Source: Sialis fuliginosa (Eukaryota; Arthropoda; Insecta; Megaloptera; Sialidae). From it: a stretch of DNA of 64,000 nucleotides. The notes below the pieces were generated by a model that had not been told where the DNA came from, made no database searches, and saw nothing but the letters and a program-made list of their open reading frames with translations. Location: the NCBI GenBank assembly GCA_961205875.1, contig OY540813.1, positions 8,837,001 through 8,901,000 of the forward strand. Reading direction: 5' to 3'. The position numbers were made by a program, and so were the translations under genes. Positions 11,637-23,950 of this stretch are shown piece after piece; within the stretch, counting starts at the first letter, position 1, and each line of letters opens with the position of its first letter.

Positions 11637-11975
11637 ACTTCCGTTTTGAAAAAGGGGTGTAAGGAACGAAAGTAATTTATGTAACTTAAGATATGTGGCT
11701 TCCAGCACCAATTGTAACTAAGTACGTAGTGAAGGAAAGCCTAACTTGGATATTTAACTTAATTAATGGAAACCTATTTTACAAAGATTTAAAACTATAA
11801 AAATCAGCAATTTTCGCAACTTGTCAAAGCAATTTTAATCTAAAACATCATTAATAGGTCCTTATCTACCATGTAAATACTAATTAATTAATGTTTTCAA
11901 ACTATAAGCATGAATTACAAATTGAATTAACAAATTGAGACGTTATAACCTTTTTAAAAAAATACTTAAGCCTGT

Positions 11976-12521
11976 AGGTAATTGGGTGGTAACTAAAAAC
12001 TTTGAAAGTGTAAATGTTTCAGAATGAAAAGTAACATTTTATGATTATAAGTTCAAAAATAAGTTTATAATTTTATACATTAAGATAATATCATGTTTTT
12101 GTAAATTTAAAAATTAACTCCCAATTTCCCATAGGGAGGAAATTGAGTGGTAAAATTTTCTAGCGCCCATCACCCCACCATCGGTATTTGTAAAAAGTAA
12201 GGGCGTTAACATATCTTAATAAAAGTATGTACTATAATAAACCGTTGATTAATTTAGAAAAATCAAACCCATTTTATTTTTGTGGAATATAACTCTAAAG
12301 CCATACAAAGTGAATATTTATATATGCATATTTCAAAACTTTAAAAAAAGTTTTGCCGACAAAAAAATGTATTGTACTTTTTTGGATGCAGCAAAAATAG
12401 CAAATATATTTTTGCCATAAAGTTTAAGAACCAATACACAAACACTTATGCATTTGTTACAGCTCTAAAGTGCATATCAAGCAAATAGAACAATTTATAA
12501 GAAAATACCACCCAATTACCT
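11976..12521. mobile_element. MITE-like element, 16-bp terminal inverted repeats
   Basis: AGGTAATTGGGTGGTA (11976-11991) is exactly mirrored by TACCACCCAATTACCT (12506-12521). The 546-bp interior is AT-rich and non-coding, with an internal echo of the terminus near 12140-12160 (GGAAATTGAGTGGTAAAATT). No clear target duplication is visible. Transposon family unknown. Confidence 0.7.
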
Positions 12522-12739
12522 TTCACACCCATTTCCCCCACTTACTCCAGATTTTGCAGTTTTCTGCTATACTAAAATCAACTTCTCCAAACGGTCATTT
12601 ACAACTATTAGTTAAAGTATATTTTTTGTAGTAAGCTATAGCTATCTAGTTTGCTGAGTTTCATCCATTCATATTTCAGATAAAAATCGATCTAATTTGA
12701 CTGATCCATAATTCCTACAATGAAACACGATTATGTGAA

Positions 12740-13076
12740 AACGTGTGTGTAGGTACAGAGCTACCGCGCGCGCGATAGGCACGTTCACGGTCGATGCAGA
12801 TGGAATAACGAGTAGATGTGTTTTCCTCTTCAATATTCTTACATAACGACGACTACGACTGCTCTCCTATTAAACTCAATACAACAGTGTGTGCATTTTT
12901 TTCATCATTCCCCGCTGCCATTACTTCCAGTTAACTTAATAAAACGACTAAGATACGCTCTATGCGTCATCTACCGGTTATTGGGAATCAATACGGAAAC
13001 TTTCAGGCATATACCACGGGGGTGGGAAACCATGACAGAAAATACAGAATCGCGGTGTGTGTGTGCATTGCGTTGA
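12740..13076. other. GC-richer island with CGCGCGCG core
   Basis: CTACCGCGCGCGCGATAGG lies near 12762-12780, followed by balanced sequence to 13076. A plus frame of 86 codons (12816-13076) ends in a TG-rich microsatellite-like tract. I see no recognisable domain and treat it as a possible regulatory island. Confidence 0.35.
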
Positions 13077-13079
13077 AAA

Positions 13080-13555
13080 TATAAAACTTTTCGTATAGTT
13101 TTTGGTTATTTTAATACATATGCGAATATATGTGTATGTATATTATTGTATATGTATACGTATTTATACATGTTTTTTCGTTTGAATAGATTGTAAATTG
13201 TAACTGAGATAAGCTGTAATTTTCTTTTATTACTACCTACTGTATGTTTTTACGTCGATTTAAAAAATATTTTTATATATTATGTTTATACGACTTTCCT
13301 CTCTTTTTTTCATTTTAATAAGTAGATAATACATTCTGATACACATATCATTATTATGTACCAAAAATACTTGCGGCAGTATGAAATTGGGTATTAATAT
13401 AAGCTGAATTTCAACAGATTTTACTTCTAGAATCCCATCATATTCAATTCGAAACCAAGTCTAAGAAAATTTTTAAAATATATCTAATACATACATACTT
13501 TCTAACAATTTTTACTTTCTTATACACATGTATATAAAATATACATAAAGTAAAA
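13080..13555. other. AT-rich DNA with TATGTATA-type simple sequence
   Basis: Nothing gene-like. Simple sequence lies at 13120-13170 and 13525-13545. Confidence 0.55.
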
Positions 13556-13559
13556 GTAC

Positions 13560-13985
13560 TGTTAAGCTGAATTTTTCCGAATTCCAGATTTTGATGGAAT
13601 CATCCAATTTGACCCCTGAGTCCATTCTGATTATTTTTACCATGACGTCTATATGTCGGTCGATCTGTAGTCGCTGTAACTCAAATCCAACAAATCGGAG
13701 AAGGGTGAAATTTTATATTTAAGATTAATTTTTGTCTTGGAAGAAAACCTCTTATTTTTGAAAACAATCTTTCAACCGGACACGAATGTTTATTGATGTC
13801 AATTTTTGAATTTTTCGAATTATTTTTAAAACAATGCGAATTAGAGAAAAATGGCCAAGTTAAACATTGTAGGTTATATTATTATCTTTAAATTATGTTG
13901 TATTCATTAAAAAAAAAAAAAAAAGTTCACTCTTGTATAAGAATGTCCCGTGGCTCCCATGGCAGATATTTTCTCTAATGTTACG
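13560..13985 (+). mobile_element. Dispersed element, relative of 50455-51245
   Basis: Blocks such as GTGAAATTTTATATTTAAGA, AACAATCTTTCAACCGG, CGAATTATTTTTAAAACAAT and CCGTGGCTCCCATGGCAGAT recur in the element at 50455-51245, mostly as reverse complement. An oligo-A run lies at about 13909-13924. No open frame, so non-autonomous. Confidence 0.65.
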
Positions 13986-14089
13986 TCAACCCAAAAATAC
14001 CAAAATTTAAGAGTATATTTCATTTGATCACGTATTTCAACCTCATTGAGACTTGCGTACCTATATAGTCACACACCTATACAAACAAA

Positions 14090-14590
14090 TATACAGTGGG
14101 AACACGTGCGGTGTTCACCATCCACCGCGATACCGTGAAACGTAGTATATATGTATATACTTAAGGTTTGTTCTGAATGGACCGCGCCCTGCCTCCTGCT
14201 GCCTTATCCATTCCAACCTTTATATTACCATATCCCGTGTAGCAAAGCTGTATTTACGGGTCACGGGGTTCGAAATCTTGGCCACGCATATAGGATTTGC
14301 GCCGCCGCCGTCGCCGCCGCCACCACCCGCCCGCGACTCGTGCAGATACTCACAACGGAAAATCCACTTACAGGATAAATAGTGTTACGTATAAAAAAGT
14401 CGAAATGAGATATTCTATGAAAGGACGTAATAAACATGTTGGCGGGGTTGAGAGACGCGCGCGGTTATGCGAGAGAGAGACAGAGGTGGCACTGAAGAAA
14501 AAACGAAGCGAAAATCATACCTTAGAACTGTGGTGCGGAATTTGTTCTCTTCAAAGTACTAAACATTTAAATAAAATCATTCGTTGACAA
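14090..14590 (+). other. GC-rich island with GCC/GTC trinucleotide run
   Basis: Contains CACACCTATACAAAC, then a GC-rich block with GCCGCCGCCGTCGCCGCC at about 14300-14318 and a GA-rich GCGAGAGAGAGACAGAGG at 14467-14484. Overlapping plus frames (14151-14378; 14297-14587) would encode Ala- or Arg-repeats and look like translation of the repeat. GAGAG tracts could bind GAGA-type factors. Possible regulatory element or untranslated exon. Confidence 0.35.
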
Positions 14591-14599
14591 CAGGAAAAA

Positions 14600-15200
14600 G
14601 TTAGATCCCAAATTAGTATTTTTCGGGGGAGAGGAGATTTAGATCTATACACAGACTTACCTATACTTTTTGAATGGTCTTGTTTGTATTTTACCAAATA
14701 TAATTAAGCACATGTACTTGTACCTAATAATTCGTCATAAATCTTGGACCCTCACCAAATGAATGATTAATTTTATAATTATTAGTAACATTCAAAACTA
14801 ATATCAAATTGTCAAAATTGTCAAAGTTGATCATTAAAATAACGTCCTTTATATCGCTACTGCAAAATAAAATCTATAGTTTAAAAAAATAAAAATAAAA
14901 TTGATGTAGGTATTTTAAATGTCGTGTCACGTCACATTTCTTCGGACCCCCTCCCCTCTCCTCGTCACATATCACGCTAGGCAAATACTTTCTTTTAAAG
15001 TACTTTGTCTTGTACTTTTATTTAAATATATTTTTTTGTAGAGTAATTATGTGCTGAAATACAATTTTTTTTACCACTCTCTCAAATTATTACAAAACGA
15101 CAACAAGCAAGAAAATTGTTATAAGTATGTAAGCAGGGTAGGTAGATATAGATAATTTTATATGTTAAATTGAATTTGATCTATGTTCTTATAAATATAT
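14600..15200. other. AT-rich DNA
   Basis: Nothing gene-like seen. Confidence 0.55.
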
Positions 15201-15207
15201 AAACTGT

Positions 15208-15545
15208 ACCCGCGGCTTCACTCGCTTAAATATAAAAGTGAGGAGTTTATTTTAGATCTTTTTACTCTACCCAATTCTTTACTACATTATATTACTCAAT
15301 ATTTAACGGTTTAGGCAACGTATTGCAATGGAGCGCGCCGGCGACAGACTTTTTTCCGACTTCATTTACTATTATCGTCACTACTAATTCCTTATGTTAC
15401 CTGACATAACAAAATATATACTAAAACCTGGACAAAGAACATATCGATGAATTAAAAAAAAACACGTAAATCGGATAAGTGGTTCTCGAGTGATAAGCGC
15501 ATTAAAGGATATACAGACAGAGAGACGATGCGTTTTATGATAAGT
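15208..15545 (+). mobile_element. Retrotransposon-derived fragment (CCCGCGGCTTC type)
   Basis: Begins TGTACCCGCGGCTTCACTCG at about 15207 and ends in a GATAAGCGCATTAAAGGATA, ACAGACAGAGAGACGATGCG region followed by TAAGTAAGGATA. This organisation (CCGCGGCTTC opening, then '..TCGGATAAGTGG..', then CAGACAGA) is what I associate with 3' parts of lepidopteran non-LTR or SINE-type repeats. Truncated and non-coding. Confidence 0.5.
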
Positions 15546-15639
15546 AAGGATAAACGGATTTTTTTTTCTCGACGAATTATTTGTCGGCAGAATCTTTTCT
15601 AGTCCGACGGTTCAGTTGTGTGTATATAGTTTTTTGTTG

Positions 15640-15890
15640 TTTGTGTCGTTTTTTTACGTTGATGGGAATATAAGAAGGTTTGGGAAGTTGCCGATGGACC
15701 GATCATCATAGGTATTGACACATGGGGGGGGATATTGTGTTGAGGTCACTTAGGATTTGGGTGAACATAAATAAAATTTTTCTAACATTATAGATTTAGT
15801 TTGCAGTTTTTTATATGGCAAATACTATAATATTCAAATATAGGTCGACTACTTCTGCATGCGACTCTACAATGTAAAACTTATACAAAA
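15640..15890 (+). repeat. Two short dispersed repeat fragments
   Basis: A GGGGGGATATTGTGT-core fragment (15722-15765) matches 6480-6530. GGTCGACTACTTCTGCATGC followed by GACTCTAC (15842-15871) matches the GTCGACCACTTCTG repeat at 147-238 and 29140-29215. Confidence 0.5.
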
Positions 15891-16059
15891 TATAAATAAA
15901 TGTCTTAGCTACTGGGCGACAAAATAAAAATAAAATATTGGACCCGCTAAAGAATACCGACACAAAACAAACATAATTCATTTCCTAAATTAAATTACAA
16001 ATTCAATATCTAACAAAAGTGCATAGGATCAAATGTAGAGTTTAAAGATCCTAAAGATT

Positions 16060-16300
16060 GACGTTGAGAAATTTGAGCGACGCCGGAGCTCAAGCGAGTT
16101 TACCTTATGAGCCGCCTCTGAAAGGGAGAGTGAAGGTTTGACGCGCGTACTAAAAGGAAGGGCAGGATACTCGAGATCCCTCTATTTCGATATATCGCTG
16201 TTGCCCTGCATTCAGTCTCTCTCGGCGCTTCTGTGACGCGTTCAGATAACGCGATTGCAGGAAATTGTTATTTTATCTCAATTTATTTTGGATTACCGGT
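16060..16300 (+). promoter_or_regulatory. Probable promoter and untranslated first exon
   Basis: A GC-rich island ends in GATTACCG|GTAAGTTAG, a near-consensus splice donor (GT at 16299-16300). Upstream, TTCAGTCTCTC contains an initiator match TCAGTC with +1 at 16214, giving an exon of about 85 nt (16214-16298). AGATA at 16244-16248 is a DPE-like pentamer a few bases downstream of the usual spot. No ATG opens a long frame before the donor, so the exon would be untranslated. The downstream intron would be AT-rich and over 1 kb. The gene itself cannot be identified from this window. Confidence 0.35.
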
Positions 16301-17740
16301 AAGTTAGTTCAGCTAAGAACTCTTTTACAGTAAATATTTTTTCTCGCAAGAGCTATTATTATGTACAAGGCGGAAGTTATTGAAGGATGAAATAAGTATA
16401 CTTTCGTAAACACGTTATATTTAGTATTCACTAAATATGTATTTTGTGATCTTTATATCCATATGATCGTTGAAAAAAAAGTTTGTTGTTGTTTAAATAC
16501 TGAATTTGAAGTGGCTACAAACATATAAAAGGTGTAGCTATTGAAAAGCTAATACTCTTATTCACAAGCACAAAATCGATTATCGTAATATAATTTATAA
16601 TTTCGTTATTCAAGACCGACAATAAATCGTATGCAGTTATAGAATTCCAAACAGGAAAAAAATTTAATATTTTTTTCACAAAATGACATCGTATAATTCC
16701 ATTTATTCTTTAAGACACATAACGGAATCTATTTAAACATATATCAAGAAAAGTAGCATAATTTAATCTTTATTCAATTTCACAGCATCCCATATCTTCC
16801 AATTCTATTAAAATTCCAATTCACCACATTAACGTTGAAAAGATTTAACTTCATAATCCCCTATCTCACAAATTCTGCTTGCGCACTTTTTAGTGACAAG
16901 ATCGTTGCGTTCAAATTTCAATATTAAACTGAATCAAGTTTAAAATTGAAGAATATCAACTCGATTATTTAATAAGCGAATTAATTCGCCGTGACTTTTT
17001 TGCATTTCTTATCGAGAATCAATATAAACGAACTTTACGAAATATACACAACCACAACGCTCATTTTCTTAAATAGTTACTATAAATATGTTACTAACAG
17101 GTCTTCCCAACCTATTGTTTAAAATATTATGTCCTATTTTTACATGAGTTTCACATTTTCAAATGATATCAGGAACATTTTGCCTAATATTGCTTTAGTG
17201 ATTTCTAAAATAATTACTTAAACAACTTTCTCTTCTTAAAATAAATAATATAACATGAATATCAAATTGTAATAATTTTATAAAAAACAGAGCAGAAATA
17301 TATAAAATTTATACGATTTTAAAAGAGTCTTGAATAATATTAGTTCATTATTGCAGTGTAAACAAAGAAGTCGCATTCTATAATACTTAAAACAAAAAAT
17401 ATATCCAAGCAGAGAATGTTGAAAATAAACTTCATTTTACGTACAATAAAAAAACACAATAAAATGCATTCAAAATAGCTCTCAAATCATAAACATAAAA
17501 CTACCAACACCACCCATGTGTTTGTAAAAAAATCAATTCACTCTGGAAGACGCCAAAAATGACATAATCATACACGCAGTACAGAAAATATGAGAGTAAT
17601 ATATGGAAAATTTTCACAAAACAAGATGGAAAACGGCAAGTTTATATATTACAGTAGTTACTTTTCTTTTTTAACAAACTTTGAATGTCATTTGTGTAAA
17701 TGAGTTACACTATCTTGTAAAATAAAGATAGATGTATAAT
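16301..17740. other. AT-rich DNA, possible intron
   Basis: No gene-like feature. If the first-exon call at 16214-16298 is right, this is the start of its first intron. Confidence 0.5.
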
Positions 17741-18010
17741 GAGAGCATGCGTTGTGCATAGGATTGTTCTTGTTGCACGGTGGACTGTCTCACAGAGTTT
17801 TCAGTGTTCGCGTGGCCTATCATTTCATTAGCATTGAAATGCGGTGTATTCTTTGGCTTGGGGATGCCAATGAGAGAGGACGATGTTGTATTTAGAGGAA
17901 ATACACAGCATCCATGTTGGATATATCAGATGTAGATGAAAGGAAATGAATGCAGGAGGGTTACTCGCCGCCACGTTGTCAACAGGATATGCAGGTTTTT
18001 ATGTGCTTTT
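17740..18010. other. Balanced-composition island
   Basis: Unique-looking sequence with TCATTTCATTAGCATTGAAA and other AT-cored motifs suitable for homeodomain proteins, bounded by AT-rich DNA. No convincing frame. Candidate regulatory island. Confidence 0.3.
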
Positions 18011-18246
18011 AACATCCTTTTATACTTTACAGTTATATAACATAATTTATGAATATTCTACAGAATGTTACTGCCACATAACTATTCCGAAATAAAAGTA
18101 ATTATGCAGAAAGAAAATTGTATTTTGTTTATTTTTATAGCGCCCAGCTAAAAGCATTTTTATTGATGCAAAATAATATTACTGTCGTTAAGTGTAAGAT
18201 TTTCTAGAATTGCATTATTTTTTAAGTATTTTTATGTATTCATCTT

Positions 18247-18356
18247 ACAAGTAACACTACCCAAGTGCCACTCGCCGATATTACTACGTCGTATGTACTA
18301 TGTGTGTGCAAAGTTTCAAGAATATCGGCGAGTGGCACTTGGGTAGTGCTACTTGT
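18247..18356. mobile_element. Short hairpin element with 36-bp arms
   Basis: The arm at 18247-18282 (ACAAGTAACACTACCCAAGT, then GCCACTCGCC) is the reverse complement of 18321-18356 with only one difference, across a 38-nt loop. The arms are GC-richer than the flanks. It fits a very short MITE or fold-back; an RNA hairpin gene is possible but the arms are longer than a typical pre-miRNA stem. TTA flanks both outer ends. Confidence 0.75.
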
Positions 18357-18479
18357 TAGTTTCGATGATACCAAAGAACAAAATATAAAAATATAAAAAC
18401 AAAGAAAACTTGAATTTATTTTTAATTTAACATATCAATCTGACAATAGATACCCTATTAACATGTACCTAACCAGTAG

Positions 18480-18800
18480 AAACGAAAAAAGAGTCATATA
18501 ACTGAAAAAAATTAAAGGCGGAAACGGAAAACGATGGGCTCGTACCGTGATCTCTTCTTCGTTCGTTCGCTCGCTCGTGGGCGGGCGGATTATGTACCCG
18601 TCGAAGAATTATTCCCGTCATAAAACCAGGACTCTCATTTACATATTCCATTCCCGGCATCGGCATCGTCAGCAGCCCGATCCCACAGGCAACAACCCGT
18701 CGGCTCTACTCTTCTCTCTCTATATAGAGCGTATCGTCGCGGGCGTCAAATTAGCTACACACAGTTCATATTTCGACACCTTTCAACGTGTTAACAATTA
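18480..18800. other. GC-rich island with TATATA box
   Basis: Contains CGTTCGTTCGCTCGCTCGTG (18560-18579), GGGCGGGCGG and, at about 18719-18728, TCTATATAGAG, a palindromic TATA-like box. Frames on both strands (18547-18801 plus; 18666-18469 minus) overlap and cannot both be coding. No domain recognised. Promoter or enhancer island is the best reading. Confidence 0.35.
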
Positions 18801-19640
18801 AAAAAAACACGGGTGGATATTTTATTGCTATTTTTAGAAACTGTAGTGATTTATGGTTGCATTTTTACATTTGCGAAATAATCAATAAATATGTTTGTAT
18901 GTTTCAAATAAATGTTATTTTATATACATATATAATATTCAAGAATATATCTCACTATTTATGTTGTACTAATATCTAATAACAAATTAATTGTCACCCT
19001 AGTTTATTAGCGTGTAACGGACATTTAATATGAAAATTTTAATAACTTTATATTAAATATAAAAAAAACATATCAACTATTTAGATGAAAATGTTGTAAT
19101 TATTAGATAATAAAAAAAGGTTTCCTAAAATTTGATCAAGACTACTTATCTTATCAAAATATTTGCATTTTTTTTCTTAAAATGTACCTACATTAATTAA
19201 AATTGTATACCTAGCTTACAATTGACGATTATAATAATTAAAAAATGGTATATAATATAAAAATAATTTTTTAAAGATACAGCTTTGAATTTGGCTCACC
19301 CAACTCCACGCGCAACGAGATAACTTGAAAATACTCTACCTATACAGACTCGTGTTTCTGTACAAGCTCAGGGTACTTGATTTATTTATTGAATTTGATT
19401 TTATCACACTGCTTTATATTTAATTGAAGTAAAAGAATCTACACTTCGAAAGAATACAGAGAAATACCGCTCTAAAAATTGAATATGTATGTATGAAATT
19501 AATTAATTTATTTCAATTAGTTTAAACTACCAAATAGTACATGAAAATATTTATGTAATTAAATATGGTAAAAAAATAATCACAAGACCTTGGACAAATG
19601 CTAAATTATCAACATAAAACAATATCCAACAAAAAATAAA
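18800..19640. other. AT-rich DNA
   Basis: Nothing gene-like. Confidence 0.55.
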
Positions 19641-20360
19641 ACACATTAAAGATAAGTTAATGTTTTATGTACAACAATAAAAACTACAGACACAAAATAC
19701 ACCAAATTATCATAATCGTCATAATTTTACGTAAACCAAAACCACCATTCAATTCTCCGCTTTTTTTATTCGACCTCAAACTGTTACCACGGGAGCAATT
19801 GGAAAAAAACACACACACACATACACACAGTTGCATAATAACTCTCTCAAACGTCGACAATCCGCAAAGAAGTAAAACAAAAACAAACAAAACATGGCAA
19901 CACATACACAGATACACATACATAGATAGAATTCCATAGGATAACTATGAAATGAAAATAAAATGAACGCAAAATAACGAATACAACATTATCGTAAAAG
20001 CCAAGCACCAGATTTTCATTCAGATAGTTGGAAAATTACACCGAACTTATCTTATTATTTGAATCGAGGTCCTCGGAGGTTTTCCTCGTACCTGCTGGAA
20101 GCGAGCAGGCAAACAGGCGAGAAGAAGAGAACACACACACACACACACTCACCAAGTCCTGTCTGACGAGGTGGAGGATAATTCCGGAATTATTAGCGCA
20201 CGGGGGACGGTTTTATTATGGCTGTTTGTAAAAGTCCTATGTGAACTAGGACATCACACACCTCTGTGTTGAACTCGCTGTTGCCCTTCAATCCCCCCTC
20301 ACGGGCGCCCCCCGACTGCGCCGCTCATTCAACTTGCACCAACCGAATACGTGTATGCAT
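19640..20360. other. Island pair with (CA)n microsatellites and C-rich block
   Basis: CA tracts at 19808-19828 and 20132-20150; GC-rich text at 20050-20120; and a C-rich block with CCCCCC at 20290-20320. Frames crossing the CA tracts give Thr-His repeats. Candidate regulatory region. Confidence 0.35.
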
Positions 20361-21280
20361 TATAATACGAGCTACTCGTTTGAATAAATTAACGTGCATT
20401 AACTTCTGGATCTATTTATGAAATTAGTTTGTTAATAGTTCAAGTGGCTTTACGTGTTCAGTCGATGTCGTTTTATTTTTCGTGCACTTTGCAAAATTAA
20501 TTGCAGCTAGAAGTTGGTAACATTTGAAAGTGATGACAGAATAAGATTTTAAAATTTTAAAACAGGTAATATTGAAAGAAGACAACATTTATTTGTGAAT
20601 TTCTGGACTGAATAAACATATATTTTTTTCAAAAATATATTTAATTAATCTAGACATGATTAAAAAAATCTGTCTATATAAGAAATAGTACAAACATCTT
20701 CAAAAATAAATCAGCATTTTATACATTTATATATTACATATCAGATAAAAATTTAATCGCAATTTTTTTAATACCTTGAGTGATTTTATATGTTCCGGAT
20801 TTTTATAAAAAGAAACACCTGGGAATTAAACTGATCTAAATTTCAGATTAACTTTTTTAACATAATTTATGTTTCTATTTTTTGCACGTTACTTTAATCA
20901 ACTTAACAAAATGGCAATTTAGGTTATCTGTAAATGTGTATTACAAAAAGCAATTATTTTAAATCATTAGGGAATATTTGAAATAGTTGATTTGTTGAGA
21001 GTTTTAATAGATACACTAACATTGAAATAAAAAAGATAGCATTATTTTTATTACCGTATTAAAATTTATTACTAGATGCAACAGTATATCACTATAAAAT
21101 AAATTAGTCTGAAGGACATGACATTCTAATTAAATTTTTATTCAGTATACCTAAAACATTTAGTGTTTTAGAACAATTATTTTTAGGTCTTACTATTTAC
21201 AATTACATAAAAGTACAAACACTAAAAACTTTTCTTAATCTGAATCATCCCTTGTGAAAAATACCTACTTTCAGCCACCC
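20360..21280. other. AT-rich DNA
   Basis: Nothing gene-like. Confidence 0.55.
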
Positions 21281-21419
21281 ACACATCACAAACTCATATC
21301 CCCTTGAACACATACCGGAGCCCATAATTAAAACATACAGCCCGCAGCACTATAGACAGTTATTTCTCTATAATATAATCCCGGTTTCATTACAAACATA
21401 ATCGGGATTGTGGTCAACG

Positions 21420-21710
21420 TTTCCAGCCATTGGAGCAGCCGGCTAGGTAACGACGCCCAGTACTACCAGTGGTTTACAAATATTTGGTAGAGACATATGC
21501 CATGTTATAATGAACTGCCCGCGGTTACTCGCCAGTAATATACGTGTTACTACGTATCCTCTTTGTGGTACGGTGTTAAAGGACGATATCATGATCAGCG
21601 GCACGGAAAATGTTCAATCGATTATTGATATACAGTTTGATGGTGTAATGAAAAATTATATTTTAAATGCTCTGATTTCTTATTCAATTCTTTTGTGAAC
21701 AAAATGTATT
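21420..21710 (+). CDS. Weak candidate small ORF (21510-21698)
   Basis: A 62-codon frame from ATG at 21510 starts MNCPRLLASN and has a balanced residue mix, unlike the AT-biased frames elsewhere. It lies at the edge of a GC-richer island (AGCAGCCGGCTAGG at 21436-21449). The last third becomes hydrophobic (ILNALISYSILL). No homologue recognised and no splice evidence, so it is easily chance. Confidence 0.15.
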
Positions 21711-22440
21711 GAAAACTAAATAAACTAAAGATTCTGCCAGCTAAAAGCAGCGAAATGTCTAGAAGACCACGTCAGAACAGCCTGGAAGTTTATGTTTTAG
21801 TTTCTATTTAATATTGTACGATAAATAGATATATTTTATGATAAATTTATGGAATTAATTTTATTTTATTTTATTTACTCATTTACCTTTCTTTATAAAC
21901 AACTTTGACAATTCAAATATACAAAAATGTTCTTTATGACCCAATGAATAAAAACCTGCACCAACCAATTTTTTTTCGCATTAAAATTAATGCAAATAAT
22001 TACATGGGAATCTTCATAACAAATAATATTAATATTTACAAGATGTTAACATTGATCTATATACTAAAATATAATAAAAATTATTTACTACCTACTAAAA
22101 TAACAAATTCAGTTACAATTATTATTCAATAATACCTATACATTTTATATCTAAAAAATTAAATACTGTATTGAACCAAAACAAAACCATTGCAAAATAT
22201 AATACGTATCGCTTTGCATACATGCATCAAACCACAAAACGTATAATTTTTTAGTTTTAATTTCACACAAAATTCTGTTTTGATTGTAAACAATTTCCCA
22301 TTCAATTTCACAACACAATGCCAACAGATATTTTTTATATGTCTAGTATAACGTTACTACAAACATCATACCCCGTTCAGTTGTATTCAATTTGAACTTT
22401 CAAACTCTATTAAACTAACCAGACGAACATAATATGTCAC
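21710..22440. other. AT-rich DNA
   Basis: Nothing gene-like. The frame at 21905-22132 is Asn/Ile/Lys/Tyr-rich, as expected of random AT-rich DNA. Confidence 0.55.
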
Positions 22441-22850
22441 CGACACCTGACATTAGCAACATGGAAATGTAATGGAGCCCTTCATTATACTCGATAGCGC
22501 CTCTGTGTATGCAACCCGCAACTCATTCGTTTTATAACAATAGAATAGTTGCTGCAGCATACATGTAGCGTGCGTGCTATACGTCTGTGTGTGTGTGTGT
22601 GGAGTCAGTCAAATCGGTCAATTGAAAATAGAAGCAACCGTATCATACAATCAATCAAAACAAAACTTTTTAGGCCGCTATATTTCACGCTTCATTCAAA
22701 CCGACAATGCGGTGCGATTTCACGTTACGGTGTTTACGTTGTATCCGTTGAATGTATCGGGATTGAATAGGACACAATATTTTTACCTCGATCGCAATGA
22801 TTTAGTTGGAAAATGTTTTTCATTTGTTTGATGGTGAACAATGCAGAATA
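22440..22850. other. Island with (TG)n microsatellite
   Basis: TG tract at 22585-22602 inside balanced sequence. Plus frames of 73 and 85 codons overlap each other and run through the microsatellite. Not credible as genes on sequence alone. Confidence 0.35.
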
Positions 22851-22859
22851 AATTAACGA

Positions 22860-23680
22860 CTACTCAGATTAGATACACTAACCTGGTCTGTGCCTGTATG
22901 AGGACATGGCAGAATGCCAGGGTTATCCATTATTTAATATTTAATAGTATCACGCATTAGTTAAGAAATTCTACATAAAAAATACCTATTCTAATTCAGG
23001 AATTCGGAATTTAAAAGAAAAAAATTGCAGGCCGAAAATATTTTTACTATAAACTATATATGAAGCCCAAGAACGCGAAACTATTTAAATTTCACTAGGT
23101 CTCACATTAGTATTGTAGGTATATTTGGTACTTAAAATTACCAAATATTCAATTAATTTTTCTCAAGATTTTAAAATAACGACTTCAGGTCTCATTTGCT
23201 TGATTATTTTGCAAATCTAATTGTTATGCCAACTTTGTCATTGGATACAATTTTTTAAATGTTTGATTACTATAATAATACCTATTTGCTACACATAACT
23301 ACAATGTAAGTAAATTCAAATTAATTTTCAAGGACCAGATAAAACCCTTTCATATGCTATAAATTTCCCTTGAGTATTTTGACTATATAATCTATGTAAC
23401 TGACTATATTTAAAAAAAAAAGTTAATATATTATAAGATGATTATAGGTATATTTAAATAATTTTTAATGATCCTATTTTTCAATTTATAATAATCTAAA
23501 CTTTAGCTAAAATGCATTCATAGAATTTGTAAATAAGCAGAAAACCTGAAAAATATGGATATCAGCTTGAATTCAATGAAATAAAAATAGTAAGTATTTA
23601 ATGTCAATATCTACTGAAACCATTCTAGTAAAAATTAGTTCATTTCAATTCACAATAAAAACTCTATAATTTAATTCACT
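22860..23680. other. AT-rich DNA
   Basis: Nothing gene-like. Confidence 0.55.
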
Positions 23681-23950
23681 TAGTGCAAAAAAATATCTAT
23701 AGTTTTTGTCAGACCCGATTCTGGATGTGCTGCAAATGCACAAATACTATCTCGTGTGCACATACACATACACACATCGCACACACACAGAACGAATGTT
23801 CAGATCGTGCAAGCATTGTGCGAACGCTGTTTGATGGTAAAATGCATTTGGCAAACATACATACACTCGCCGCTTTCAATTCTCTTTTTTATTTACAAAT
23901 ACATTTGCCTTTTAGTTTATTATACTACACCAGTGCTTCGTAAACTGTGA
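23680..23950. other. Island with interrupted (CA)n
   Basis: CACATACACATACACACATC and further CA units lie at 23758-23790, followed by balanced sequence to 23880. Overlapping plus frames are microsatellite translations. Confidence 0.35.

Noticed and set aside
14262-14280. tRNA-like GGGGTTCGAAATC motif
   Set aside because: No cloverleaf can be drawn from the 70 bases upstream.
16195-20287. Shared 13-mer TCGCTGTTGCCCT at 16195 and 20275
   Set aside because: A 13-base match between two places in 64 kb is expected by chance and the flanks do not align.
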